A DNA stretch of 33,522 nucleotides from a bacterium (lineage in GTDB: Bacteria > Patescibacteriota > Minisyncoccia > Phycocordibacterales > Phycocordibacteraceae): contig JAJXVZ010000002.1 of NCBI GenBank assembly GCA_021781865.1, positions 1-33,522 on the forward strand, written 5' to 3'. The notes under the pieces are model-generated. The model worked only from the letters and a program-made list of their open reading frames with translations, did no database searches and had not been told where the DNA came from. This document shows positions 16,801 to 25,356 of the stretch, one piece after another. The first letter of the stretch is position 1. Every line of letters begins with the position of its first letter. The position numbers and the translations under genes were made by a program.

Positions 16801-17639
16801 GGCAAGGTCGAGGTTGCTTGCGAAAGTGCATTGAGTAGCGCTGTACTCACACCGCGCACAGTGACCCATGAGACTGAGAATAGATCGAGTGCTGGTGTGA
16901 TACGGAGCGTAACCGCTGATGATGTCGGATTGCTGTCGATACGAGTAACTTTGCCGATTGGAAACATTCCTGGACCAGGACCAAATATGATGTCACCAAC
17001 AGCGATGCTCGCGGAGCGGGGGAGTTTCGCATTCATGGTACCGGCACCAGAACCCGTAATAGTAAGCGGTATATCCGTAGGGCCAGCCCAACCAGCAATC
17101 CTGACACCCGGCGAAGAAAAGAGTGTTGCGCGAGAAAAATCTGAAAAAACCGTAGAAATGACACCAATTGGAACATCGCCTGCGCCGAACACTTCCTGCC
17201 CGAGCGCAACACCTGCCTGAGCGCCCGCAGCAAGCACAAGAGTGTCATACGGTGTTTCAGGTGGGCGGGCGACAACACCCGCGAGAATTTCAGATGGCAT
17301 GTTTTTCTCAGAAGTGGGAGATCCGAGTAGCGCTTCAAGGCTGGCGTCTTTCTGGAGTAACGCTTGGTTCTCGTTTGCGAGCGCCGTATTTTCGTTCACT
17401 AAACTCTCGTTCTGTAAGGAAAGCTTTGTATTATTCCCAAAACCAGAGAAGAACGCGTGACTTTCAGCTGCGAGTGAATCCGCGCTATGGAATAGCGGCG
17501 CTAACATTTGCCAAAAAAGATTTGGTGCAAAAAATCGCACTAGAAAAAGAAGTGCAACGACGATAAGCGCAAAACCGCTCCACGGAATTTTCGCAGACGA
17601 TAGGAACGCGTTACGTTTCGCTAAGAATGTCTTCTTCAT
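16797..17639 (-). CDS. mreC: Rod-shape-determining protein MreC
   Basis: 280 residues. A short cytoplasmic part and one membrane helix (about 18-38), a coiled coil (about 55-100, rich in ENxALxxENQ), then the two beta-barrel domains outside the membrane (VARPPETPYDTLVLAAGA, PIGVISTVFSDFSRATLFSSPG blocks). It scaffolds PBP2 and links to MreB. The start lies inside the last codons of mreB with a 29-nt overlap, and no later ATG fits, so strong coupling is expected. Confidence 0.93.
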   Translation of the reverse strand: MKKTFLAKRNAFLSSAKIPWSGFALIVVALLFLVRFFAPNLFWQMLAPLFHSADSLAAESHAFFSGFGNNTKLSLQNESLVNENTALANENQALLQKDASLEALLGSPTSEKNMPSEILAGVVARPPETPYDTLVLAAGAQAGVALGQEVFGAGDVPIGVISTVFSDFSRATLFSSPGVRIAGWAGPTDIPLTITGSGAGTMNAKLPRSASIAVGDIIFGPGPGMFPIGKVTRIDSNPTSSAVTLRITPALDLFSVSWVTVRGVSTALLNALSQATSTLP

Positions 17640-18663
17640 CGATAAAAAAATCTGTGTAGGACACTGGGTCCTCGGTCACAATACCTGCACCACGTACTAC
17701 CGTGGTAAGCGGCTCCGGCGCGATCCGCACGGGCACCCCGAGCATTTTTGCAAGTACTTGCGGCAATCCTCGTAAAAGTGCACCGCCACCGAAAACGATT
17801 ACACCACGTTCAAGCACGTCGGAAAGAAGTTCGGGCGGTGTCGCTTCAATAACCTCTTTCATTGTATCCATGAGTATTTCGAGAGATGGTGTAATAGCTT
17901 CACGAACGTGCGCATCAGTAAGTGCTATCTCACGCGGTAATCCAGTTGCGAAATCACGACCACGCACATTTCGCGAGAGTGTTTCAGTAAGAGGCACAAC
18001 CGCACCAATCCCTATTTTGACGTCCTCGGCAGTCCGTTCGCCGATACCAAGCTTGAATTCGCTACGAACATAATCAATGATGTTCTCATTGAAACGATCT
18101 CCAGCAACATGCGAACTCTTCGCGGCAACGACACCCTTAAGCGCGATAACAGCGATGTCGGTCGTACCGCCCCCAATGTCGAGTACCATCGTACCAATAG
18201 CTTCAGTAATTGGTAATTTCGCGCCGATGGCACCCGCAACAGCTTCTTCGATGATAATCGCTTCGCGTGCACCCGCATTCTTTGCCGCATCACGAACTGC
18301 ACGACTCTGTACGTTGGTTACCCCCGTTGGCACGCCGATTACAACGCGTGGACCAAACATTCGTGCGTGTCCATTTTGGGCTTTATTGATGAGATATGTA
18401 AGAAGTTCTTCAGTTACCTCGAAATCGGAAATGACGCCATGTGAAAGCGGGCGAACAGTACGAATATGAGAGGGTGTTTTGCCGATCATTGTTTTCGCCT
18501 CCTTCCCTACCGCAACAACCTGGTGAGTCTTATCGTTAACCGCTACCACTGATGGTTCATTGAGAACCACGCCACGGCCACGAACATAGACAAGTGTATT
18601 TGCCGTCCCGAGATCAATCGCGATGTCATTGCTGAAGATTAAATTTTTTGAAAATCGTGCCAT
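17611..18663 (-). CDS. mreB: Rod-shape-determining actin MreB (operon copy)
   Basis: 350-residue bacterial actin. Phosphate-1 motif DLGTANT (17-23), phosphate-2 LDIGGGTTDIAVI and adenosine motif GGGALLRGLP are all present, as is the FSKNLIFSND membrane-proximal start. It organises side-wall synthesis. The ATG at 18663 is preferred because it lies immediately after the proS stop; the frame extends upstream only into proS. It is followed by mreC, mreD and mrdA. A second mreB paralogue lies about 4 kb away. Confidence 0.96.
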   Translation of the reverse strand: MARFSKNLIFSNDIAIDLGTANTLVYVRGRGVVLNEPSVVAVNDKTHQVVAVGKEAKTMIGKTPSHIRTVRPLSHGVISDFEVTEELLTYLINKAQNGHARMFGPRVVIGVPTGVTNVQSRAVRDAAKNAGAREAIIIEEAVAGAIGAKLPITEAIGTMVLDIGGGTTDIAVIALKGVVAAKSSHVAGDRFNENIIDYVRSEFKLGIGERTAEDVKIGIGAVVPLTETLSRNVRGRDFATGLPREIALTDAHVREAITPSLEILMDTMKEVIEATPPELLSDVLERGVIVFGGGALLRGLPQVLAKMLGVPVRIAPEPLTTVVRGAGIVTEDPVSYTDFFIDEEDILSET

Positions 18664-18664
18664 A

Positions 18665-19912
18665 TCATTTCGCAAGAAGCTCCGCATATGACCTCTTCAT
18701 GATAGTTCCGGTTACACGCTCAACGACTTCGAATGCGCCAGTCGCAACCGTGTTCTTGCCGACTACTATACGGTATGGAATACCGAGCAGATCGCTTTCC
18801 ATGAATTTCTCGCCGGCACGCAAATCGCGATCATCATAGAGAACGTCGATATTGGCATTTACTAAGTCGCGATATAGAGCATCCGCCATTTTTTTTATCT
18901 CATCGTCCGTCTGCCCAAGAGACACAAGATGCGTGGAAAACGGTGCGACCGCCTCCGGCCAAACAAGGCCTTTCTCATCAGCCATGAGCTCAACGATTGT
19001 ACCCATGAGACGCCCCGGACCGATGCCATAACTTCCCATGAAAACCGGTATTGACTTCCCTTCTGCATCTTTATATGAAAGACCGAGTGCTTCAGAAAAT
19101 CGTGTGCCGAGTGTAAAAATATTTCCAACCTCAATTGCCTTAGTTTCCTTAAGATTTTTCTTATCCATACCGGTGACCGCGTACACTTCCGAATCATCGT
19201 ACACTTCCTTATTCAAAGCGAGTCGCTTCGCACTGTCGATATAAATAGTGTCCTCACCCGCAGCACAAACAGTCTGGTACTCATGCGAATATTTGCTGAA
19301 GGAACCGCCAGAAGCAAAGGTGCGATAGGTCTTCGCGCCGATGCCAACACGCTCGAAAATCTTCTCATACGCGCCGGCGACTTTTTCATAAAATTCGGCA
19401 TGGCTCGCGGCATCCTTCGAAAAGGAATATAGATCTTTCATGATAAACTCGCGCGCGCGCATGATACCGGACTTCGCCCGCATCTCGTTGCGAAACTTGT
19501 TTTGAAATTGGTAAACGTACCGCGGCAAATCTTTATACGAAGCGACGTATTCGGACATAAGCGCCGTAAGCGCTTCTTCGTGCGTATTGCCAAGACCGAG
19601 CTCGTTGCCGTTTTTTAATCGTGTCTTAAACCATACATCAACAATCTCATCATTCCAGCGACCACTCTTCTTCCAAACTTCCGGATCCTGCAGAGCGGAA
19701 AGAAACACCTCTTCCCCGCCGATTGCGTTCATTTCCTCGCGAATGATGTCAATGATTTTATTAAGCACACGCAAGCCGAGCGGAAGGAAATCGTAAACGC
19801 CTGCCATCTCTTTATGAACATAACCCGCACGTACTAAAAGCTGGGCATTTTTTGCAACCTCGTCCGCGGGCGCCTCGCGACGGGTTTTGGTGAATAGGTT
19901 CGACTGTCTCAT
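18665..19912 (-). CDS. proS: Prolyl-tRNA synthetase without the editing insertion domain
   Basis: Class II synthetase charging tRNA-Pro. It has 415 residues starting MRQSNLFTKTRREAP. Motif 2 region (FRNEMRAKSGIMRAREFIMKD) is followed directly by the GGSFSKYSHEY block. The roughly 180-residue INS editing domain found between motifs 2 and 3 in E. coli-type enzymes is absent. Motif 3 GSYGIGPGRLMGTIVE and the C-terminal anticodon-binding domain are intact. The start at 19912 is set by a TATACT box 7 nt upstream; an open frame of 30 more codons upstream lacks any signal. It is the first gene of the mre operon. Confidence 0.95.
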   Translation of the reverse strand: MRQSNLFTKTRREAPADEVAKNAQLLVRAGYVHKEMAGVYDFLPLGLRVLNKIIDIIREEMNAIGGEEVFLSALQDPEVWKKSGRWNDEIVDVWFKTRLKNGNELGLGNTHEEALTALMSEYVASYKDLPRYVYQFQNKFRNEMRAKSGIMRAREFIMKDLYSFSKDAASHAEFYEKVAGAYEKIFERVGIGAKTYRTFASGGSFSKYSHEYQTVCAAGEDTIYIDSAKRLALNKEVYDDSEVYAVTGMDKKNLKETKAIEVGNIFTLGTRFSEALGLSYKDAEGKSIPVFMGSYGIGPGRLMGTIVELMADEKGLVWPEAVAPFSTHLVSLGQTDDEIKKMADALYRDLVNANIDVLYDDRDLRAGEKFMESDLLGIPYRIVVGKNTVATGAFEVVERVTGTIMKRSYAELLAK

Positions 19913-19919
19913 GCGCAAC

Positions 19920-19925
19920 AGTATA
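19920..19925 (-). promoter_or_regulatory. -10 box for leaderless proS-mre operon mRNA
   Basis: TATACT on the minus strand is separated by 7 nt from the proS ATG at 19912. No Shine-Dalgarno is present. The box would drive the whole proS-mreB-mreC-mreD-mrdA operon. Confidence 0.5.
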
Positions 19926-20127
19926 CGCGCATCCTGCAACCTCGGCAAAAAAGATCTCGCATTCCCTTTTTGGGGAGGATCAGGTAAAACACGGACTGCC
20001 ACGATATTCTTCGCCTATCCGCAGCATCCATGCGAACGCGGCAAGAATGAAAATACGAATGAGAGGCTTACACCGAATCTTCCCGAAACGCTTAGAATTC
20101 AAAAAATATTGTTAACAGTTATACAAT

Positions 20128-20239
20128 TTCGTTACAAACCCTGCATCAGAGTAAATTGAGCCTGTTGTCTGGCGAAGGACGTTGGTTCATTCCTTAAGCC
20201 CACCGTTTCGAACCCCAGCCTACGGCTGGGTTCTTTTTT
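20128..20239 (+). ncRNA. Candidate small RNA or orphan terminated transcript
   Basis: The 325-bp gap between proS and the M50 protease gene contains no convincing gene but ends in a strong plus-strand terminator. About 90 nt upstream of it is a TATACAAT box (20120-20127) next to a TGTTAACA palindrome; no good -35 is visible. A transcript of about 105 nt with no ORF would result. It does not match conserved signatures of SRP RNA, tmRNA, RNase P RNA or a tRNA that I could recognise. Confidence 0.3.
20210..20239 (+). terminator. Rho-independent terminator
   Basis: Stem GAACCC(C)AGCC/GGCTGGGTTC with a TAC loop is followed by six T on the plus strand. The T-tract reaches into the stop codon of the convergent M50 protease gene. 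No protein gene on the plus strand precedes it. Confidence 0.85.
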
Positions 20240-21326
20240 ATCCGATAATCTTAAAGATATCGTGCGCGGTCACGACAACCATGAGCAAAATAAGAAATGC
20301 GAAACCCACAGTGTTGAATGCACGCGCGATATTCGCCTTTATCGGACGACGAATTATTCCCTCAATGATTACAAACAAGAGTCTACCGCCATCAAGTGCT
20401 GGGATGGGAAGAAGATTGATAAGAGCAAGATTAATGGAAATGATCGCCATAATCGAGAAAAGATCGCCAATGCCCTGCGCCGAAGCGTTCCCAACCACTC
20501 CGGCAATGCCGATTGGACCAGAGACCTGCGAGAGGTTTGCGGAAAATGTGAATATCCCGTAGAAAAAATGCCAAAGTCCTTCTGCAGTGAGCAGAGTTGC
20601 GCCCCAGGTAAGTGATGCACCCTCGGTAATCGCCGCACCAAATGAGAGTGGCACAATACCAACTGTGGCGACCTCAACGCCAAGCGCATACCGTGAGGGG
20701 TCGGAAGGCACAACGCCTTCCGTGGGCTTCGCAATGATATTCTGCTCGCTTCCCGCACGCTCCACATTGAGCGTAACCACACCTCCAGCACTTGCCGCAA
20801 TGAATTTTGCGAAGCTCACAGGATCAGTCGCGTGCCACACCCCTCGTGCATCTTTTGCCTCTATAATCGAGTCTCCCACAAGAAGCCCCGCATGCGCGGC
20901 GGGTGTTCCTGAAATCACATTCGCAACCATAAGCTCCATATTTCGAGCATTTGCGAGATCGTTCTCTGAAAGCGCGCGCGGTGTTCCCGCAACAAGTGCC
21001 CCCGTAATAAGTACGTAGGCAAAAAGAAGGTTCATCGTGACTCCAGCGATAAGCACGAGTGCCTGCAAGAAACGTGGGCGTGCTGAAAACGCACGTGGAT
21101 CTCCGCCGCCGCCGTCTTCACCATAAATTTTTACGAAACCGCCAAAAGGCAACCAATTGAGCGTATAGGAAGTTTCGCCTATTTTTGCGATCGTCGCTGC
21201 CCGCGGCGGATATCCAAGACCAAACTCATCGACACGCATTCCCGAAAGTTTCGCTACAATAAAGTGCCCGAGCTCGTGTACAACGATAAGTGCAACGATA
21301 ACAATAATGAAAATAAAGATACTCAT
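20238..21326 (-). CDS. rseP: Membrane site-2 metalloprotease (M50 family, RseP-like)
   Basis: Intramembrane zinc protease of 362 residues. The HExxH site is H17-E18-L-G-H21 in the first membrane helix, the third zinc ligand motif LPIPALDGGRLLF is near the C-terminus, and a PDZ domain (about 125-200) lies between. The membrane helix FLQALVLIAGVTMNLLFAYVL is typical. It cleaves membrane-bound regulators or signal-peptide remnants. It is third in a delta-prime, frr, rseP set, starting 12 nt after the frr stop. In many bacteria frr and rseP are near neighbours. Confidence 0.93.
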   Translation of the reverse strand: MSIFIFIIVIVALIVVHELGHFIVAKLSGMRVDEFGLGYPPRAATIAKIGETSYTLNWLPFGGFVKIYGEDGGGGDPRAFSARPRFLQALVLIAGVTMNLLFAYVLITGALVAGTPRALSENDLANARNMELMVANVISGTPAAHAGLLVGDSIIEAKDARGVWHATDPVSFAKFIAASAGGVVTLNVERAGSEQNIIAKPTEGVVPSDPSRYALGVEVATVGIVPLSFGAAITEGASLTWGATLLTAEGLWHFFYGIFTFSANLSQVSGPIGIAGVVGNASAQGIGDLFSIMAIISINLALINLLPIPALDGGRLLFVIIEGIIRRPIKANIARAFNTVGFAFLILLMVVVTAHDIFKIIG

Positions 21327-21338
21327 CTTATGATTTTC

Positions 21339-21890
21339 TTATTGAGAAATCTCAATCTGTTTTCTCTCTAAAATAGCTGCGATTGTATCATTCCCGGCAT
21401 CAACAAGCTTCTGAATCTCATCTTTCAAACGAATTATTTCATCTTTTCCTATGCCTCCCTCTTTCCCCGACGCCTCAAGCATCTTAATTGCGTCGGTACG
21501 ATGCGAACGTAATGTGACTCTCGCGTGCTCAGTTTTATCGCCAGCAATTTTTAAAAGTTGCGTACGACGTTCATTAGTAAGTTCAGGGAAAGAAACCCGT
21601 AGACCTTGCTCGTCGGTTGAAATTCCAACTCCGAGATCAGCATCGGTAATCCCCTTTTCAATTGTTTTTAGTAGATCTTTGTCCCATGGAATGACCCGGA
21701 GCGTACGTGCATCTTCTACTGAAACAGAGGCTAGTTCGCGAAGCGCTGTTCGTGTTCCATACGCTTCGGGCTTAATCGCGTCAAGCAGAGTTGGTGTCGC
21801 ACGACCAGTGCGAACTCCTGCGAGTTCGCGTGTGAGCCATTCTTCGGTTTCCTTAATATTAGATTTTAACTGTGAAAAATCATATGTCAT
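21339..21890 (-). CDS. frr: Ribosome recycling factor
   Basis: 183 residues. RRF dissociates post-termination ribosomes together with EF-G. The three-helix bundle and small beta domain are recognisable from ELAGVRTGRATPTLLD, IPWDKDLLKTIEKGI, and LTNERRTQLLKIAGDKTEHARVTLRSHRTDAIK. The conserved NPxxxGxxIR segment reads STDEQGLRVSF here, a mild change. It starts 7 nt after the delta-prime-like gene. Confidence 0.97.
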   Translation of the reverse strand: MTYDFSQLKSNIKETEEWLTRELAGVRTGRATPTLLDAIKPEAYGTRTALRELASVSVEDARTLRVIPWDKDLLKTIEKGITDADLGVGISTDEQGLRVSFPELTNERRTQLLKIAGDKTEHARVTLRSHRTDAIKMLEASGKEGGIGKDEIIRLKDEIQKLVDAGNDTIAAILERKQIEISQ

Positions 21891-21897
21891 GAAGACA

Positions 21898-22587
21898 TCA
21901 TATCAAATTCTCTGGAAGTACAAGAGAGAGATGTTCGAGGATCATGCGTATCGGCGCACTACGCTCATGAAGATAGTTGCGCAAAAAAGCAATTTCGAAG
22001 AGGAGCGCGATGATAGTCTTGTCGTCTTTATGTTTCCTAAGCGCCCTATATGAGGCCATCTCAATGCCGTTCACGATCGCAATGGTTTCATCGCGAGATT
22101 CACGCCGTTCTTCTTCATCTTTCCCACTTGCAAGTTTTTTAATGAGCGCGCTACGTCTCTCTCTTGTTCCTTCAATAAACATACGGGCAACTTCTGAGAT
22201 TTTCTCCTGCTGCTTTGCGGCATGCACCTCAAGCACCGTCACACGCGAACGGAGCGTTGGCAAAAGCCCGCCAAACGTCGGTAATATAAGAAAAAGGTAT
22301 ACCCCCTTGGGGGGTTCTTCGAAAATCTTTAAAAGCGCATTTTGTGCCTCATGATACATACGACTTACTGCAATAATGAGTACTTTGTACTCGCCAACAA
22401 AAGACGCTCCCGTGGCAAGATCAAAAATTCGCCGTGCATCCGCAACTGAAAAAAGCCCGTATCGCAACACAATGACATCGAGATTGTCGTTCGCTCTGGA
22501 ATCGAGTTCTTGTCTCATCCAAGTTCGTGCTGTCTCAATTCCAGACTCTGCTTCTGCCGCCTCAATGATAAACGCGTGATGTCGCAT
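21898..22587 (-). CDS. DNA polymerase III delta-prime-like clamp-loader subunit, shortened
   Basis: 229 residues. The sensor-1/SRC region is clear: AQNALLKIFEEPPKGVYLFLILP followed by LLPTLRSRVTVLEV, as in HolB and DnaX. No P-loop GxxGxGK is visible in the N-terminus (HHAFIIEAAEAESGIETAR), and about 100 residues fewer than E. coli delta-prime are present. The start at 22587 (MRHHAF) is chosen because a perfect TATAAT lies 6 nt upstream; an ATG 21 nt further upstream is in frame but lies before that box. It leads frr and rseP. Confidence 0.8.
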   Translation of the reverse strand: MRHHAFIIEAAEAESGIETARTWMRQELDSRANDNLDVIVLRYGLFSVADARRIFDLATGASFVGEYKVLIIAVSRMYHEAQNALLKIFEEPPKGVYLFLILPTFGGLLPTLRSRVTVLEVHAAKQQEKISEVARMFIEGTRERRSALIKKLASGKDEEERRESRDETIAIVNGIEMASYRALRKHKDDKTIIALLFEIAFLRNYLHERSAPIRMILEHLSLVLPENLI

Positions 22588-22593
22588 GAATTG

Positions 22594-22599
22594 ATTATA
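22594..22599 (-). promoter_or_regulatory. Consensus -10 box for leaderless delta-prime-frr-rseP mRNA
   Basis: TATAAT on the minus strand is separated by 6 nt (CAATTC) from the ATG at 22587. A second TATAAT lies at 22646-22651 on the same strand. A TTGACA on the plus strand (22624-22629) may belong to an outward promoter with no visible target. Confidence 0.55.
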
Positions 22600-22822
22600 G
22601 ATCTGCATTCTTTACTAACCGATAGTTGACAATGTTGGGAATGATATTATACCAGTTTATAGAAATTAAAAGGTTCATAGCTTGTGGGTAAATTATAAAA
22701 TGGCTTCTCAGTGATAGTAATAGTCACCGCTGCAGAAATGGGGGCGTTTGATTTGAAAATTCCAGATGGAGGATCGGGGTCGTGAGGTCAATTTTTATCG
22801 ATATCCGCTCTTCCCTCTTTTA

Positions 22823-23848
22823 TTATTGTTTTGCCAAAATACTCTTTTGATACATGCCCAGATGATTAAGTGCAATTCCGGTACCGCGCGCTACGCAATA
22901 GTAAGGGTCTGTCGCAAGCTTCGCGACAACGCCGGTGCGGCGGTAAACAAGTTCAGGCATCTGCCGTAACTGCGAAGAACCACCGGTGAGAATAATCCCA
23001 TTGTCGATAATGTCAGCAGCGAGTTCAGGCGGAGTATCCTGCAATACCTTGCGTATCGCCTGCGTCATTTCGCGCAATTCGCGCACCATAGCCGTCACGA
23101 GATCGTTTGTCGAGATATCAACGGTGCGTGGAAGACCGCTTACAAGGTCACGCCCCTTGACTGGCAAGGTAAGTCCTTCGTTCATCGGCACGGCGGAACC
23201 AATCTTTATTTTGACCTCCTCCGCGGTCTTATCGCCAATCGCCAGGTTGTGACTCTTCTTCACATAATCAACGACTGCGCGATCGAGACGATCGCCTGCG
23301 CATTTCACGCTCGTTGAAGCGACGATGCCGCCGAGTGAGATCACGGCGACATCTATGGTACCGCCACCGATGTCCACGATCATGCGCCCCATAGGCTCAT
23401 GGATAGGAATACCGGCGCCGATGGCGGCAAGTATAGGTTCCTTCACCACATACGCGTTTTTCGCGCCCGCTTTCAATGCCGCCTCAATAACCGCTCGCTT
23501 CTCGGTTGAAGTCACTCCAGCGGGAACCGAAACAAGTACCGTCGGTTTAAAGGGATTGCGCTTAAGCGCTTTCCTTATGAAATATCGAAGCATGGCCTCA
23601 GTTACGCGATAGTCGGCGATAACGCCGTCCTTCATAGGACGATACGCGATGATATCATCCGGCGTACGACCAATCATCTGCTTAGCTTCTGCGCCGATCG
23701 CGAGAATTTTATTACCGCCCTGCTTTCCACGCGCTTTCCCCACAGCAACAACGGATGGTTCATTGATAACGACGCCCTTCCCAGGCATGAAAACAAGAAC
23801 GTTTGTCGTCCCAAGATCAATGCCTAGTTTGGGGGAAAAGAAAGACAT
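22823..23848 (-). CDS. Second MreB-family actin paralogue
   Basis: 341 residues. It has the full actin fold motifs (GIDLGTTN at 9-16, VDIGGGTIDVAVI, TGGSSQLRQMP). It differs from the operon MreB: it starts MSFFSPKLG, lacks that copy's longer N-terminal lead, and ends HLGMYQKSILAKQ. It stands alone between a 235-bp gap and the divergent murA-like gene, with a TATGAT box 9 nt before the ATG. It could be an Mbl/MreBH-like isoform that changes filament composition. Whether it polymerises with the first copy cannot be read from sequence. Confidence 0.92.
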   Translation of the reverse strand: MSFFSPKLGIDLGTTNVLVFMPGKGVVINEPSVVAVGKARGKQGGNKILAIGAEAKQMIGRTPDDIIAYRPMKDGVIADYRVTEAMLRYFIRKALKRNPFKPTVLVSVPAGVTSTEKRAVIEAALKAGAKNAYVVKEPILAAIGAGIPIHEPMGRMIVDIGGGTIDVAVISLGGIVASTSVKCAGDRLDRAVVDYVKKSHNLAIGDKTAEEVKIKIGSAVPMNEGLTLPVKGRDLVSGLPRTVDISTNDLVTAMVRELREMTQAIRKVLQDTPPELAADIIDNGIILTGGSSQLRQMPELVYRRTGVVAKLATDPYYCVARGTGIALNHLGMYQKSILAKQ

Positions 23849-24038
23849 TACTTCTGCATCATAGCGCCGCCACGCGACTCTGGGAAGCGTCTTTTCGTTA
23901 GGTGATAGATGTTTTCGAATACGAATGAGAAGGGAATTCCCTTCAAAGAGTAGCCGCGATGGCTACTGAGGTTTAAATTTATTAACTCGATCAGTTCCTG
24001 CGTTCTTTCCACGTATAGAAAGTATATCGAGAGAATGA

Positions 24039-24044
24039 TACGAT
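24039..24044 (+). promoter_or_regulatory. -10-like box for murA-like gene
   Basis: TACGAT ends 7 nt before the ATG at 24052. This matches the leaderless spacing seen elsewhere in the window, but the box is weak. Confidence 0.35.
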
Positions 24045-24051
24045 GCTCACA

Positions 24052-25356
24052 ATGCAAGGAGAAATGAATTTCGTCATCGAGGGCGGGAAGAAGCTCTCTG
24101 GACGGGTCGAAACAAGTCGTTCGAAAAATGGCGCTGTGGCACTCCTCGCCGCCTCCCTTTTGAATCGCGGCAGAACAACACTTAAGAATGTCCCGAAAAT
24201 CGAGGAAGTAAATCGACTTGTTGAAGTACTCCGCTCGATCGGTATTTCGGTCGAATGGCATGGTGCAAATCTTGTCATTGAACAACCTGAAAATATTTCC
24301 CTCAATACTATCGACCGTGGTGCAGCAGCCAAAACACGTAGCATCCTGATGTTTATCGGTCCGCTCATTCACCTATTCAAAGAGTTTGAGTTGCCGCAGT
24401 CGGGAGGCTGTACACTCGGATTGCGTTCAGCCCGTCCACATATTATGGCGCTTGAGAAGTTTGGCGTCACAATAGAAGCGCGCTCGAAAAGTTATCGCGT
24501 TACCCACACACAGCTTGTTCCAGCGGAAATCGTCCTTTACGAATCGAGTGATACCGCTACTATCAATGCTCTTCTCGCCGCCGCACGTATCAATGGCACC
24601 TCTACTATTAAATACGCTTCGGCAAACTACCAAGTTCAAGAGGTATGCGGGTTCCTGAAGACGCTTGGTGTCTCTCTGGACGGGATCGGCACAACAACGC
24701 TTACCGTTCACGGTATCCCTGATTGTGCGAAGGAAATATCCTATAGTGTGGCACAAGATCCGACCGATGCGATGTTTTTCATAGCGGCGGCAGCCGTTAC
24801 CGGCTCCGCAATAATAATCACGGCTGCACCGATAGAATTCTTAGAGATCGAATTATTACTTTTGGAAAAAATGAAGTTGCAATTCACGTTATCAAATCCA
24901 CGATTATCTGAGAATGGAATTACAAAACTAAAAGATATCCGTGTTGAGCCGTCTGCATTGATCGCTTTCCCCGAAAAAATCCACGCACGCCCCTATCCAG
25001 GCCTCAACATCGACAATCTTCCCTTTTTTGCGGTAATCGCCACCCAGGCCAAGGGTATAACGCTCATTCATGATTGGACATACGAGAAACGCGCAATTTA
25101 TTACACGGATCTCGATCGTCTCGGAGCAATAACGAATCTTCATGATCCACACCGCATCTCAATCGAGGGCCCGACAAAGCTCAAAGCGGCAGAGGTCATC
25201 TGTCCACCAGCGCTACGACCTGCAACTATTATTCTTGTCGCAATGCTCGCGGCAGAAGGTCGTTCAACACTTCGCAACGTCTATAGCATCAATCGCGGCT
25301 ATGAAGACATAGTGACGCGTCTTCAACAGCTCGGAGCCTCTATTGAAGCAACATGA
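24052..25356 (+). CDS. murA: UDP-GlcNAc 1-carboxyvinyltransferase (MurA-like), diverged active-site loops
   Basis: EPSP-synthase-fold enzyme for the first committed step of peptidoglycan synthesis, transferring enolpyruvate from PEP to UDP-GlcNAc. The Lys-Asn pair is in SKNGAVALLAASLL near residue 27. The catalytic Cys loop reads GGCTLGLRSARPH, two residues longer than the usual GCxxGxRPVDLH. The usual YPGFPTDxQ near the active-site Asp reads YPGLNIDNLPFF. Length 434. In-frame ATGs occur at 24043, 24052 and 24064; 24052 is chosen from the -10-like box. The stop overlaps the next gene by 4 nt (ATGA). Confidence 0.88.
   Translation: MQGEMNFVIEGGKKLSGRVETSRSKNGAVALLAASLLNRGRTTLKNVPKIEEVNRLVEVLRSIGISVEWHGANLVIEQPENISLNTIDRGAAAKTRSILMFIGPLIHLFKEFELPQSGGCTLGLRSARPHIMALEKFGVTIEARSKSYRVTHTQLVPAEIVLYESSDTATINALLAAARINGTSTIKYASANYQVQEVCGFLKTLGVSLDGIGTTTLTVHGIPDCAKEISYSVAQDPTDAMFFIAAAAVTGSAIIITAAPIEFLEIELLLLEKMKLQFTLSNPRLSENGITKLKDIRVEPSALIAFPEKIHARPYPGLNIDNLPFFAVIATQAKGITLIHDWTYEKRAIYYTDLDRLGAITNLHDPHRISIEGPTKLKAAEVICPPALRPATIILVAMLAAEGRSTLRNVYSINRGYEDIVTRLQQLGASIEAT

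Noticed and set aside
20170..20235. Possible tRNA because of a TTCGAA-containing segment near the terminator
   Set aside because: The would-be T stem does not pair and no acceptor or anticodon arm can be built on either strand.
23848..24372. Minus-strand open frame of 174 codons upstream of the second mreB
   Set aside because: Mostly antisense to the murA-like gene; no motif and cysteine-rich shadow composition.
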